This document shows, piece after piece, positions 8,477 to 17,046 of a stretch of DNA of 51,865 nt (its first letter is position 1; each line of letters begins with the position of its first letter). Under the pieces are notes generated by a model. That model saw nothing but the letters and a program-made list of their open reading frames with translations. It searched no databases and had not been told where the DNA came from. The position numbers were made by a program, and so were the translations under genes. The stretch comes from Bacillota bacterium (GTDB lineage Bacteria > Armatimonadota > HRBIN16): NCBI GenBank assembly GCA_023511455.1, contig JAIMBJ010000026.1, forward strand, positions 1 through 51,865, in the 5' to 3' direction.

Positions 8477-10711
8477 TTACTTGCTTTGCTCCGGGGGCAG
8501 GATATAGCCGTAGTATCTGCCCATCCAGTACGGCAGTAGCCAGAACACACCGTCGCTTTCGGTCTGTCCGCCATCGCCCTGCACTGCCCGCCAGGGGTTA
8601 TCATCCCAGCGCATCACGCCGCGTTCGCTCGGCGGGGGTAGACGGTCGGTTTGCCAGGGATCTATCTCGGGGGCGCGCACCAACTTCAGGTCCTCGCGGC
8701 GGGTATTGTCCACCGTCCAGCGCACCAGGTCCAGCGGGGCATCGCGCAGGAACATGAGGGAGTCCCCCATTTCGGGTGGAGAGCCGGTGAGCGAGGCGTA
8801 CAGGAAGTGGAACCAGGGGTTCTGGTCGTGCTTCACCCCTTCGTACCACGTGTCCAGTGCCTGTCTGTACAGCCGTTTGAGGTCGGCATCGTTTTCGTAC
8901 AGCAGCAAAGCGGGAAAAGCCAGCGCCAGCAGTTCGTCGTCGATATGCGTGCGCCAGGCCCGGTTGAAGGTTTTCGCTCGCTTCACGTTTTCGCGATAAC
9001 CGTGCTCGTCCAGCAGGCGGCGATATTCGCGCTCGTATTTGGCATCGCCGATCATGTGGTGCGCTGCCTTCAAGAAGGAGAGTATCTCCACCGAGTTGAT
9101 GCCGCGTTCCGGCGCCCAGTCCGGGTCTCCATTGAGCTTCTCTGGTGACCACACGCCCCAGCGGGTGTGTGTGCCGTCGATATCGCGCAACACATAGCCG
9201 CCATCGATGATGTAGTCCATCACGCGGCGCACATGCTCGCGCACCTGTTGCTTATCCTGCTCGTCGGCGGCGAGGTCGTAGAAGAACAGATAGCCATAAA
9301 AATGTCCGGTGATTTCGTCACTGCTGGTATCCCCCTTCCAGAGCCAGTTACCATCTTTGCTCAGCCGCCATCGCTCGTGCACGCGCTTGTGACGGGGGTC
9401 CCTCACGTGTTCTTCTGCCCACTCGGCATCGGTGTACACGCGGTTGGGGTCGTTCATGGGCTTCCATTCCGCCGGGATGACCGTTCGCGCCACGAATCCG
9501 GGCGTATCGGTCACCGTTTGCAAAAAGCGCAGGGCATGAAACGCTTTGCGCGCGTTCTCACGGGCGGAGGGGTCTTTAGTGGCGGCATACCGGAAGGATT
9601 CCATCGCGAGATACATGCCTGTATACTCGCCGTCGTTGTCGTCATCGCGTGGTTTCCAGGTGCTGACATCGCCCGGCACCTGCAGGAAACATTTCTCGAC
9701 CAGACCGGGTTCACGCACATGGCGAGCGAGGCAAACGCTCAGGTAGTATTGAGCCTTTTCCGACAGGGTCAGCATACGCCTGCGTATCGCGCTGAGCCCG
9801 CCAGCGGTAGCCACCCACGCAGTTCCGTCTTTTTCAAATGCGACATCACGTACGTCATCGTCGGGCAGCCAGCGCAGGCTGTGCAACAGAGACCACCGTT
9901 TGCCGTCCGTGCGGGTCACGCCGACTGGCGTGCCCACCCACATTCTGCCATCTGGCGTGCGACGCACACACTGCACCTGCACGCTGGGCAGCCCATTGGC
10001 GGCGGTGATTTGCCCCACACGGTGTCCATCGCGATGGATAGTAATGCCCCCCAGACCGCCAATCCAGAGGTGCCCATTTGGGGCGAACGCCAGTCCCCGC
10101 ACCGATGCGCTCAGCAGGTGCTGCTCGTCGTAGTGCCACGTGGTGCCAGACAAAGAATGGTGAAACAATCCCACGTCGGTGCCAATCCAGATGCCGCCGT
10201 TACCGTCTGGCAATACCGCTCGGACGCTTCGCGCACAGGGCAGGTTTTGCGGCGTTACCGAATCGCCTTTTATCCGCCACATCCCATCGGGACCGAAAGC
10301 CAGTATCTCACCGTTCACTTCACAGAGAGCGGATACCGGTTGCGCGACGCCGGGCACTTTTTGTAAACCACTATCGGTCGCGCGATACAGCCCGTCCCAT
10401 GCACCCAGCCAGACGCGCCCGTTACTATCCGTGAAGGCGACGAAAGCGGGCCCTGCATGTTCGGGGGCGGTCGCTGCTCTCCAGCGGTTCTGTGTTTTGT
10501 CCAGAAGGTAAATGCCGGCGCGGGTTGCCGCCCAGATGTTGCCTTGGATGTCCACAGCAACCGCGCGTACATCATTTGCCCCTGAGTCTCCCAGAGAGTA
10601 TTTCTCAGCGGTTTCCTGCAGAAAAGGCGTATCCACAGCGGGCTGGGCGATGCTCGCCATGACGAGTACGAACGACAGGGTAAGCGCAATCAAGATGGAG
10701 GTTTCTGGCAT
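8477..10711 (-). CDS. Exported two-component-type beta-propeller protein with helical C-domain
   Basis: ATG 10711 is preferred because GAGGTG lies just upstream; an in-frame ATG at 10723 lacks a ribosome site. The 744-residue product has a signal peptide (SILIALTLSFVLVMASIA). About six propeller blades follow to roughly residue 320, each with a W[IV][GA]-x-G[IL] core such as NIWAATRAGIYLL, GIWIGTDVGLF and RMWVGTPVG. These resemble the ligand-sensing propellers of hybrid histidine kinases, but no kinase domain follows. Instead, about 400 residues of mostly helical sequence rich in Trp and Asp may form an alpha/alpha barrel. Function is unknown; carbohydrate or polymer binding outside the membrane is a reasonable guess. 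Confidence 0.75.
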   Translation of the reverse strand: MPETSILIALTLSFVLVMASIAQPAVDTPFLQETAEKYSLGDSGANDVRAVAVDIQGNIWAATRAGIYLLDKTQNRWRAATAPEHAGPAFVAFTDSNGRVWLGAWDGLYRATDSGLQKVPGVAQPVSALCEVNGEILAFGPDGMWRIKGDSVTPQNLPCARSVRAVLPDGNGGIWIGTDVGLFHHSLSGTTWHYDEQHLLSASVRGLAFAPNGHLWIGGLGGITIHRDGHRVGQITAANGLPSVQVQCVRRTPDGRMWVGTPVGVTRTDGKRWSLLHSLRWLPDDDVRDVAFEKDGTAWVATAGGLSAIRRRMLTLSEKAQYYLSVCLARHVREPGLVEKCFLQVPGDVSTWKPRDDDNDGEYTGMYLAMESFRYAATKDPSARENARKAFHALRFLQTVTDTPGFVARTVIPAEWKPMNDPNRVYTDAEWAEEHVRDPRHKRVHERWRLSKDGNWLWKGDTSSDEITGHFYGYLFFYDLAADEQDKQQVREHVRRVMDYIIDGGYVLRDIDGTHTRWGVWSPEKLNGDPDWAPERGINSVEILSFLKAAHHMIGDAKYEREYRRLLDEHGYRENVKRAKTFNRAWRTHIDDELLALAFPALLLYENDADLKRLYRQALDTWYEGVKHDQNPWFHFLYASLTGSPPEMGDSLMFLRDAPLDLVRWTVDNTRREDLKLVRAPEIDPWQTDRLPPPSERGVMRWDDNPWRAVQGDGGQTESDGVFWLLPYWMGRYYGYILPPEQSK

Positions 10712-10745
10712 GCTACACCTCATGCTTGTTTAGAGTGTGCAAGAT

Positions 10746-11309
10746 TCACGCCCTCATAATCAGCTCGACAGGCACGTCGATCCCAACGCTGGGTAAGTGG
10801 ACTTTCTGGGTAAGGTCTGTATATTCGCTCCGCTGCCACTCGCCACCGGGCTGACGGATGAAGTGTTCCACGTGCGTTCTATCCTGCGCCACCAGCAGGT
10901 ATTCGCGCAGGGTGGGGATGTGCTGATACGCCGCGAACTTTTCACCCCTGTCAAACGCCTCGGTGGACGGCGAAAGCACCTCGATGACCACCGTGGGATT
11001 CAACAAGGTGTCCTTTTGTTCGTCCTCGAACTGCGGCTGCCCACACACAATCACCACGTCAGGATAAAAATAGGCGTTCACCTCTGCGATTTTGACACGC
11101 ATATCGCTGCCCAGCACCACACACGGCTTGTTTCTCAGGGCGAGATGCAGGTTCGCCGCGATGTTCGTGCTGAGGCGGTTATGGACGTAAGATGCCCCCG
11201 CCATCGCGATAACCCTTCCTGCAAGGTATTCGCTTTTGGTGCTGGCTTGCCGCTCGGTATGGAGGTACTCGGCTTGCGAGATAGTTCGGACGGCACGCAC
11301 CGCGCCCAT
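10746..11309 (-). CDS. Uma2-family PD-(D/E)xK nuclease-fold protein
   Basis: A 187-residue protein starting at ATG 11309, with AGGAGG 7 nt upstream. It shows the Uma2 order of landmarks: N-terminal EYLAGRVIAMAGAS, GSDMRVKI, FYPDVVIVCG with the putative catalytic Asp, VVIEVLSPSTEAFDRGEKF with Glu, then LREYLLVAQDRTHVEHF. The fold is related to restriction-type nucleases. The family is abundant in cyanobacteria, Chloroflexi and Armatimonadota, and its biological role is unsettled. It lies one base downstream of a truncated paralogue, indicating tandem duplication. Confidence 0.85.
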   Translation of the reverse strand: MGAVRAVRTISQAEYLHTERQASTKSEYLAGRVIAMAGASYVHNRLSTNIAANLHLALRNKPCVVLGSDMRVKIAEVNAYFYPDVVIVCGQPQFEDEQKDTLLNPTVVIEVLSPSTEAFDRGEKFAAYQHIPTLREYLLVAQDRTHVEHFIRQPGGEWQRSEYTDLTQKVHLPSVGIDVPVELIMRA

Positions 11310-11310
11310 T

Positions 11311-11622
11311 CTATGCCTCCTGTGAAAGCGAAATGCCTTCGTAAATAGCCCACCGCGGCAACGCGACCGCCGCGCTGTGCAATACCACGCTTTGCTTGGG
11401 GTGGTCATACGCTGTGCGCGACCACTGTCCATCGGGCTGACGGACGTAGTGTTCTGCATGCATTCTGTCCTGCACCAACAGCACGATGATGTGGTGCGGT
11501 TCCGATGCACCTGCGAGGGCACGTACCTCGCCCGCCAAATACTCCCTTTTGGTGGGCTCTTGCCGTTCCGCCTGTAGGTAATCAGTCTCCGGGACACAAA
11601 CTTTGAGTGAGTGCATTGCCAT
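11311..11622 (-). pseudogene. Uma2 paralogue with internal deletion
   Basis: The 103-residue frame opens like a Uma2 protein (DYLQAERQEPTKREYLAGE, then RALAGASEPHHIIV) and passes straight into the family's C-terminal part (VLLVQDRMHAEHYVRQPDGQW ... IYEGI). Compared with the 187-residue neighbour, about 90-100 central residues are absent, including the PDVV and EVLSPSTE segments that carry the catalytic acids. The junction stays in frame, so a short protein could still be made, but it should lack nuclease chemistry. The ATG at 11622 has no clear ribosome site. A functional mini-protein cannot be excluded. Confidence 0.7.
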
Positions 11623-11715
11623 TTTTCGTCAACCCTTTACATCCTACCAGTGTTCCTCGCCGTTTGTCAATCGCTTTTCCCCGCAGGTTGCACAGCAACG
11701 AGCAGAAGCACTGTG

Positions 11716-11724
11716 TGATATAAT
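11716..11724 (+). promoter_or_regulatory. Extended -10 promoter upstream of pilT
   Basis: TGATATAAT combines a consensus -10 box (TATAAT, 11719-11724) with the extended TGN element. No good -35 box lies at 17 bp; TTGCAC at 11688 is too far away. The predicted transcript would start near 11731, about 47 nt before the pilT start. Confidence 0.5.
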
Positions 11725-11777
11725 AAGCGTGGGGGGACTTCCCTCCCACATCGACGGTAGCGAGTTACAAAAGAATC

Positions 11778-12905
11778 ATGCGAAACATTCACGATTTACT
11801 GGAGTATGCTATTCCGCGACGCGCTTCGGATGTCATCCTCAAGGCTGGCAGTCCTCCGGTTTTAAGGATTGACGGCAAAGTGGTGGTCAGTGATTTACCT
11901 CCGCTTACTCCTCTGGACTGCCACGAGCTAGCGTATAGCATTCTTTACAGCGCCGCTCGTGATGCTCTTCTGGCGTCCGCTCATCCCCGCGCGAGCGTGG
12001 AGCCGCTGGATGTGGACGAGAAGATGCAGCAGCTGGAACAGCACGCCGAGATTGACACCGTCTTCACCGTCGGGGGGCTGGCACGTGTAAGGTGCAATCT
12101 TTTTCTGCAGAGGGGCAGTATCAGTGCGGCTCTACGGATAATACCTCTGCAACCGCCCACTATTGAGGAAGCCAACCTGCCGCTGGTCTTTAAGGATTTC
12201 GTTTCTCAACAGCAGGGCTTGATTCTCATCACCGGGCCCACCGGCAGCGGCAAATCCACCACCATGGCGGCGATGATCGAGGAGATTAATCGCACCCGCA
12301 CTGCCAACGTCGTCACCATCGAGGAGCCGATAGAGTACGTCTTTGAGGACAAGCAAAGTGTGATTCTGCAGCGCGAGGTGGGAACGGACACCGCTTCTTT
12401 TGCCACTGCCCTGCGAAGTGTGCTGCGACAGAATCCGGATGTGATTGCCATTGGGGAGATGCGTGATGTGGAAACCATGCGGGTTGCGCTGACCGCTGCC
12501 GAGCTGGGGCATCTCGTGATTGCCACCCTGCATACCATGTCCGCTCCTGCCACTATCACACGCATTCTCAACAGCTTCCCGCCGGAGGAGCGTGTGCCTT
12601 TACGTGTGCAGCTGGCGAATACGTTAATCTGCGCGGTGGCACAGCGGCTGGTGATGCGTGCCGATGGGGAAGGCAGGTTGCCCGCGGTGGAGATACTGGT
12701 GGGCTCGCCTACCGTGCGCAAGTTGATCGAAGACGGTAAAACCGACGACCTGTATGCCGCCATGCGCGAAGGTGAGCATTACGGCATGAACACACTGAAC
12801 CAGGCTCTCGAACGACTGTACTCGGCGCAGCTGATTACCTACGAAGAGGCTCTGGCAAATGCGGGGAACGTGGCGGAGCTGAAGCAGATGCTCCGCCACC
12901 GGTAA
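11778..12905 (+). CDS. pilT: PilT-type twitching-motility ATPase
   Basis: A 375-residue AAA-type secretion ATPase. Visible motifs in order are an N-terminal PAS-like domain with RASDVILKAGSPP; Walker A GPTGSGKST with Lys159; the acidic IEEPIEYVFEDK segment; Walker B with IGEMRDVETM; the His box HLVIATLHT; and a C-terminal AAMREGEHYGM near the position of the AIRxG motif of retraction ATPases. PilT hexamers depolymerise type IV pili at the inner membrane. Compared with typical PilT (about 345 residues) there is an acidic insertion around residues 65-95. No other pilus assembly gene is adjacent; the PilB role is less likely given the length. Confidence 0.85.
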   Translation: MRNIHDLLEYAIPRRASDVILKAGSPPVLRIDGKVVVSDLPPLTPLDCHELAYSILYSAARDALLASAHPRASVEPLDVDEKMQQLEQHAEIDTVFTVGGLARVRCNLFLQRGSISAALRIIPLQPPTIEEANLPLVFKDFVSQQQGLILITGPTGSGKSTTMAAMIEEINRTRTANVVTIEEPIEYVFEDKQSVILQREVGTDTASFATALRSVLRQNPDVIAIGEMRDVETMRVALTAAELGHLVIATLHTMSAPATITRILNSFPPEERVPLRVQLANTLICAVAQRLVMRADGEGRLPAVEILVGSPTVRKLIEDGKTDDLYAAMREGEHYGMNTLNQALERLYSAQLITYEEALANAGNVAELKQMLRHR

Positions 12906-12909
12906 GCGT

Positions 12910-13488
12910 TCAGATTAAATCCGCTGCGGTGATGATGCTCTCGGCAATCTCGCGCATCTTCTTGTTCTGATTGCGCGCCTGGAAGTGGATGCGCTTGAAC
13001 GCCTCCTCTTCGGTCAACCCCAGACGCTGCATCAGGATTCCCTTGGCGCGCTCGATCAGCTTGCGGGTCTCAAGGGCTTCTTTCAGTTCCTCTACCTCGC
13101 GGTTGCGCGCCTGAAGCTCGCGGAAGCGGAGCATGGCAATCTCAATCGCGGGCCCCAGGTCCTCTTTGCGGAATGGCTTGACAAGATAGCCGAACGCCCC
13201 CGCTTCGCTTGCCGCCTCCACCAGCTCCTGTTCGCTGTAGGCGGTCAGAAAGACAATGGCACAGGGGCGTTCCTGAACAATCGCGCGAGCTGCCTCGATG
13301 CCGTCCATCTCCGGCATGCGAATGTCCATGATGATTAAATCGGGTTCGTGCACTCGCGCTGCCTGTACTGCCTGCACGCCGTTCTCTGCCTCCGCAACTA
13401 CCTGATGACCGATTTTTTCCAGCCTCGCCCGCAGCATCATACGGGTCAGCGGTTCGTCCTCGGCGATTAAAATGCGGTAACTTTCCAT
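12910..13488 (-). CDS. ANTAR-domain response regulator
   Basis: A 192-residue protein: a receiver domain (residues 1-120) with acidic pocket EDE near residues 10-12, phospho-acceptor Asp55 in LIIMDIRMPEMDG, a conserved Thr (FLTAYS) and Lys (YLVKPF). A short coiled linker (RNREVEELKEALETRK) and an ANTAR domain (ERAKGILMQRLGLTEEEAFKRI) follow. ANTAR proteins bind paired RNA hairpins and prevent transcription termination. ATG 13488 is chosen over an upstream in-frame start lying in the preceding gene. It follows the phosphoesterase gene by 10 bp and is probably co-transcribed. No histidine kinase is adjacent, and no dual-hairpin target was recognised here. Confidence 0.9.
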   Translation of the reverse strand: MESYRILIAEDEPLTRMMLRARLEKIGHQVVAEAENGVQAVQAARVHEPDLIIMDIRMPEMDGIEAARAIVQERPCAIVFLTAYSEQELVEAASEAGAFGYLVKPFRKEDLGPAIEIAMLRFRELQARNREVEELKEALETRKLIERAKGILMQRLGLTEEEAFKRIHFQARNQNKKMREIAESIITAADLI

Positions 13489-13498
13489 GCCTTTTCCC

Positions 13499-15568
13499 TC
13501 ACTTTTCCAACATCTGGTTGCCCCGGACACGCGCCGGAAAAGCGTAAACCTTTCCGTTCAGAGACCCGATGACGAACCGTTCACCGTCCGTATCGGGTAC
13601 GCAAAAAACGTGTCCCTCCGCCAGCTGATAGGTCTGTAATATCCGCCCGCTGCTCTCCTCTATCCAGTATACCACACCATCTACCGACGCCGTGAAGATA
13701 ACGCCCTGCGCCAGAGCACACCCAGAATCATACATCACTCGCCCCGTTTCTGCAACCCATCGCGGCTGTCCAGTACGTATATCTATGGCGTAGACCAGCC
13801 CCCGATTGCCCAGCGCACCACAGTAGACCATCCCGTTTTTGAGCAGAGGGGACGGATAACCGAAACTGTTGCCCGACGCAGAAGGCAGTTCCCACAAGAC
13901 CTCCCCGTTGCTGACGCGCATCGCGTGCAGTACTCCATCGTTGGAAGGAACCACGACACGCACTCCGTCCGTAGCCGGTGAGCCAATGGCGGGGGAGTAG
14001 TAGAACGACCTCCCGAACTTCTGTTTCCACCTCAACGCACCAGTGCGGGCATCCAGCGCATAGACGTGATTGTCCCAGCATCCTGCGATAAACATCCCGC
14101 GCACTGGCACGATGCGCGATTGCACGAACATATCCGTCTGGAAATCCCACAGCGGTTTGCCATCGCGCAGGGACAATCCGTAAATCTTACCGTCGCCTGC
14201 AGCGGTGCATACCACGTCCTCATGAATCCCCGCCGAAGCAAACACGGGAGGAGGCAGCTTCGTCTTCCAGATGGGGCGACCGTCGGACCGGCGCAGGCAC
14301 GCGACCACTCCCGATGTGCTTCCGATAACTATCACATCCTCAGTTACTGCCGGAGCGGCAACCAGCGTGCCACCCACAGGCGTTTTCCAGCGCACCCTGC
14401 CGGATGCGATGTCCACAGCATACAATGTGCCGTCGAAACTGCTGATGTAGACGGTGCCGTTGTACACAACAGGTTGCGCCTTGACGGAGCCTCCTGTTCG
14501 GAAAACCCACAAAGGGCGCACCGCACCGGGCAGTTGCACGATAGTGGACGTTTCGTAAGGCTTCTGTTCACAGACCGCCCGGAAATCCACCCGATGCGTG
14601 CCTGGCACAGCATCTTCGATGGGCAGGCGCACGGTGAAGGAGGTACCGATGCCTTCCGCGGTCACGCTGCGCCATTCTCCGTTGCCGATGCGGCTCTGCC
14701 ACTGCTCGGGACGCACGTCTTCTGGCGCACGCCACTGCAGCCGCGCCACCAGGGCATTGCCCTGCGGGCGCACGTCTTGCACGTGCAGCTGTGGTACCGG
14801 CTGAGGCGCGCGAGGTAACTCTGCCAGCAGAATGGGTTGTGCGTTTTCCTTCGTCACGCGCCAGATGCGTATCGTGGTGTTGCCTATCTCCGCGCGGTGA
14901 TAGCTGCCCTGATACAGTCCGCGTGCCATCAGGAACAGCACACCGTTGCGCCACCACGTGGTGTCCCTGTGTCCATGACCTACGAATACCGCCTTGACGT
15001 TGTATGGGGCGATGATGTCCAGCAGGCGGTGTTCGTTATCGACCATTTTCGCACCGGAGGCGACCCAGTGATGGAAGAAGAGGAAAACCGGAGCGCCTTT
15101 GGGAAGCCGACGAAGCCGCTTCTGCAGCCACTGCAGGTCTGCCTCTTCGAAGTGCCCGTGATGTTCCAGTAATGCCGTGCTATCCAGAGCAAAAAAGTGG
15201 CATCCCTCCCGCTCCCAGTGCATCCGCAGGGGACCCAGCCACCTGGCGAAACCTTCCTTGCCGATTGCGCTCCAGCGCACATCGTGGTTGCCCGGCACAT
15301 TGATGAGCGGGATACGCAGCTCGCTCATGATTTCGCGATAGCGCCGGTACTCCTCGGTAGAGCCGAGCTCGGTACAGTCACCGGTGTTCACAATAAAGGC
15401 GGGTTGTGGGTCGAGTGCGTTGAAAGTCTGAATGTAGGCGCGAGTTTCCTGATGATGCGCCGTGATACCGATATGGGTGTCGGTGATATGCAAAAAGACG
15501 AACGACTCGCCCCAGGCTGCGGAGCAGAAAAGCAAGATGGCGCACAGCCAGGTTATCCTTTTCCCCAT
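13499..15568 (-). CDS. Secreted metallophosphoesterase fused to PQQ-type propeller
   Basis: ATG 15568 begins a signal peptide (RITWLCAILLFCSAAWG) with AGAGGT upstream; 689 residues. The N-terminal half is a calcineurin-type phosphoesterase with the ordered metal ligands DTHIG, GDCTELG, GNHDVRW, FFHHW and GHGHRD. An Ig-like spacer follows. The C-terminal half (about residues 320-680) has repeated propeller blades such as GTLYAVDIASGRVRWK, KIYGLSLRDGKPLWDF and HVYALDARTGALRWK, as in PQQ-dependent dehydrogenases and BamB. No PQQ-binding residues were identified, so the propeller may be a binding platform. The product should act in the envelope or outside the cell; the substrate is unknown. Confidence 0.85.
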   Translation of the reverse strand: MGKRITWLCAILLFCSAAWGESFVFLHITDTHIGITAHHQETRAYIQTFNALDPQPAFIVNTGDCTELGSTEEYRRYREIMSELRIPLINVPGNHDVRWSAIGKEGFARWLGPLRMHWEREGCHFFALDSTALLEHHGHFEEADLQWLQKRLRRLPKGAPVFLFFHHWVASGAKMVDNEHRLLDIIAPYNVKAVFVGHGHRDTTWWRNGVLFLMARGLYQGSYHRAEIGNTTIRIWRVTKENAQPILLAELPRAPQPVPQLHVQDVRPQGNALVARLQWRAPEDVRPEQWQSRIGNGEWRSVTAEGIGTSFTVRLPIEDAVPGTHRVDFRAVCEQKPYETSTIVQLPGAVRPLWVFRTGGSVKAQPVVYNGTVYISSFDGTLYAVDIASGRVRWKTPVGGTLVAAPAVTEDVIVIGSTSGVVACLRRSDGRPIWKTKLPPPVFASAGIHEDVVCTAAGDGKIYGLSLRDGKPLWDFQTDMFVQSRIVPVRGMFIAGCWDNHVYALDARTGALRWKQKFGRSFYYSPAIGSPATDGVRVVVPSNDGVLHAMRVSNGEVLWELPSASGNSFGYPSPLLKNGMVYCGALGNRGLVYAIDIRTGQPRWVAETGRVMYDSGCALAQGVIFTASVDGVVYWIEESSGRILQTYQLAEGHVFCVPDTDGERFVIGSLNGKVYAFPARVRGNQMLEK

Positions 15569-15730
15569 CAGCTCATACCTCTTTCCACACGTGATGCGCA
15601 CACTGCAGACTGCTAGCCTGCGGGGCTGCTAACGCTCCAAATGATTCTTTCTCCTTGGTGGACATGCTCCCTGCTTGCAAGCGCGATGGTGCGGTGCCGG
15701 CGAGGGGGACAGGTAAACGCCCTTCACAAG

Positions 15731-15736
15731 TATAAT
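15731..15736 (+). promoter_or_regulatory. -10 box upstream of the antiporter gene
   Basis: TATAAT lies about 29 bp before the start codon, and GGAGG follows at the expected ribosome-site position. No convincing -35 box was seen at 16-18 bp spacing. Confidence 0.4.
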
Positions 15737-15764
15737 TAGCAGACAAAGGCGAAAGGAGGACAGT

Positions 15765-16955
15765 ATGGCGCTGGATAGTTTCTTGCTGATGCTGATTCTC
15801 ATTCTACTCTTCGCCCGCATCATGGCGCAGCTGGCGGAGCGTGTGAAACAACCCCCTGTACTGGGCGAGTTGATTGCAGGGGTACTGCTCGGCGCGAGCG
15901 TACTCGGTTGGGTTCCCGATAACGAGATCCTGCATCTGCTGGCAGAAGTGGGTGTCATGCTTTTGTTGTTCGAAATCGGTTTGGAAACCGACCTGGGTGC
16001 GCTGCTTCGGGTGGGGGCGAAGTCGCTCGTGGTGGCTCTTATCGGTATTGCCTTACCGTTCGCCGGGGGATACCTGACCTGCGTCGCTCTGGGCATCACT
16101 GGCAAGACCGCCATTCTGTTCGGAGCGGCGTTCTGCGCGACCAGCATTGGTATCACCGCGCGTGTGCTGTCCGACCTGGGCGTGCTGAACAGCACAGAGG
16201 GACGTATCGTGCTGGGGGCGGCGGTTCTGGATGACGTTTTGGGATTGGTGATTCTGGCTGTGGTCTCGGCGATAGCGATGAAGGGGAGCGTGAGCCCGCT
16301 ATTCGTTGTGCAGACCACGGTCGTGGCGCTGGTATTTGTGGCGGTAGCGTTAATCGTGGGCAGGATGCTTGCTCCTTCTATCCTCCGGGTGGTAGACCGG
16401 ATGACGGTGCGCGGTGCGCTGGTGACGGCGGCACTGGTGATGGCATTCGCTTTCGCGCTGGCGGCGAAGAAAGTAGGTTCCGCGGCGATAGTGGGTTCGT
16501 TTGCGGCGGGACTGGTGCTCTCCTCCATTGGGCGCACGAAGCAGATCGAGCATGAGCTCAAGCCCATTGCCGATTTCTTTACGCCCATCTTCTTCGTCAG
16601 TGTAGGCGTGGCGGTGAATGTGCGACTGTTTAATCCCTTTGATCCAGCGAATCGCTCCACACTGGTGCTTGCGCTGCTGGGCACGGTGGTGGCGTTTTTG
16701 GGTAAGTTCCTGGCAGGCTGGGGAGCGTGGGGCAAGGGCATACGAAAAGCCCTCATCGGTGCGGGGATGGTTCCACGCGGAGAGGTGGGTCTCATTTTCG
16801 CGACGGTGGGCAAGCAGAACGGTGTGCTGAGCGATGCCCATTATGCGGCACTGCTGGCGGTGATATTTCTGACAACCTTCGTCGCTCCGATACTGCTGGC
16901 GTTCATCGCTAAAAGAAGCGTCACTCCCGAAGCGGTGGAGGTTCCCGTGCATTGA
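15765..16955 (+). CDS. CPA2-family Na+/H+ antiporter
   Basis: A 396-residue integral membrane protein of about 12-13 hydrophobic segments, starting at ATG 15765 after AAAGGAGG. The conserved core reads ATSIGITARVLSDLGV, then GAAVLDDVLGLV with adjacent aspartates at 156 and 157. A double Asp marks electrogenic Na+/H+ exchangers of the NapA type, whereas KefB/C-like K+ transporters have Gln-Asp. There is no C-terminal TrkA-N domain, so it is the membrane domain only. Monocistronic, with its own -10 box and a hairpin after the stop. Likely roles are pH and sodium homeostasis. Confidence 0.88.
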   Translation: MALDSFLLMLILILLFARIMAQLAERVKQPPVLGELIAGVLLGASVLGWVPDNEILHLLAEVGVMLLLFEIGLETDLGALLRVGAKSLVVALIGIALPFAGGYLTCVALGITGKTAILFGAAFCATSIGITARVLSDLGVLNSTEGRIVLGAAVLDDVLGLVILAVVSAIAMKGSVSPLFVVQTTVVALVFVAVALIVGRMLAPSILRVVDRMTVRGALVTAALVMAFAFALAAKKVGSAAIVGSFAAGLVLSSIGRTKQIEHELKPIADFFTPIFFVSVGVAVNVRLFNPFDPANRSTLVLALLGTVVAFLGKFLAGWGAWGKGIRKALIGAGMVPRGEVGLIFATVGKQNGVLSDAHYAALLAVIFLTTFVAPILLAFIAKRSVTPEAVEVPVH

Positions 16956-16963
16956 CGGGAAAC

Positions 16964-16983
16964 GGCTCGGCGGAAGCCGAGCC
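16964..16983 (+). terminator. Hairpin after the antiporter gene
   Basis: GGCTCGGC and GCCGAGCC form a perfect 8-bp stem with a GGAA (GNRA) tetraloop, starting 8 nt past the stop codon. The downstream sequence ATGTTAAAAGGCTTTT has only a short T run, so intrinsic termination is plausible but not strong. It could serve both convergent genes. Confidence 0.55.
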
Positions 16984-17046
16984 ATGTTAAAAGGCTTTTC
17001 GGGCAAAAGCAGGCGTCATCGAAGCAGCGACAGCTGCAACGTCACC

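Noticed and set aside
9167-10366. 399-codon + strand frame opposite the propeller gene
   Set aside because: The blades of the propeller are unmistakable on the minus strand; the antisense product has no domain features.
11688-11693. TTGCAC as -35 box for the pilT promoter
   Set aside because: It is 25 bp from the -10 box, too far for sigma-70; the extended -10 element is sufficient.
12077-12092. TGGCACGTG as a second sigma-54 site inside pilT
   Set aside because: The -12 half (TTGC) is absent at the required spacing and the position is within coding sequence.
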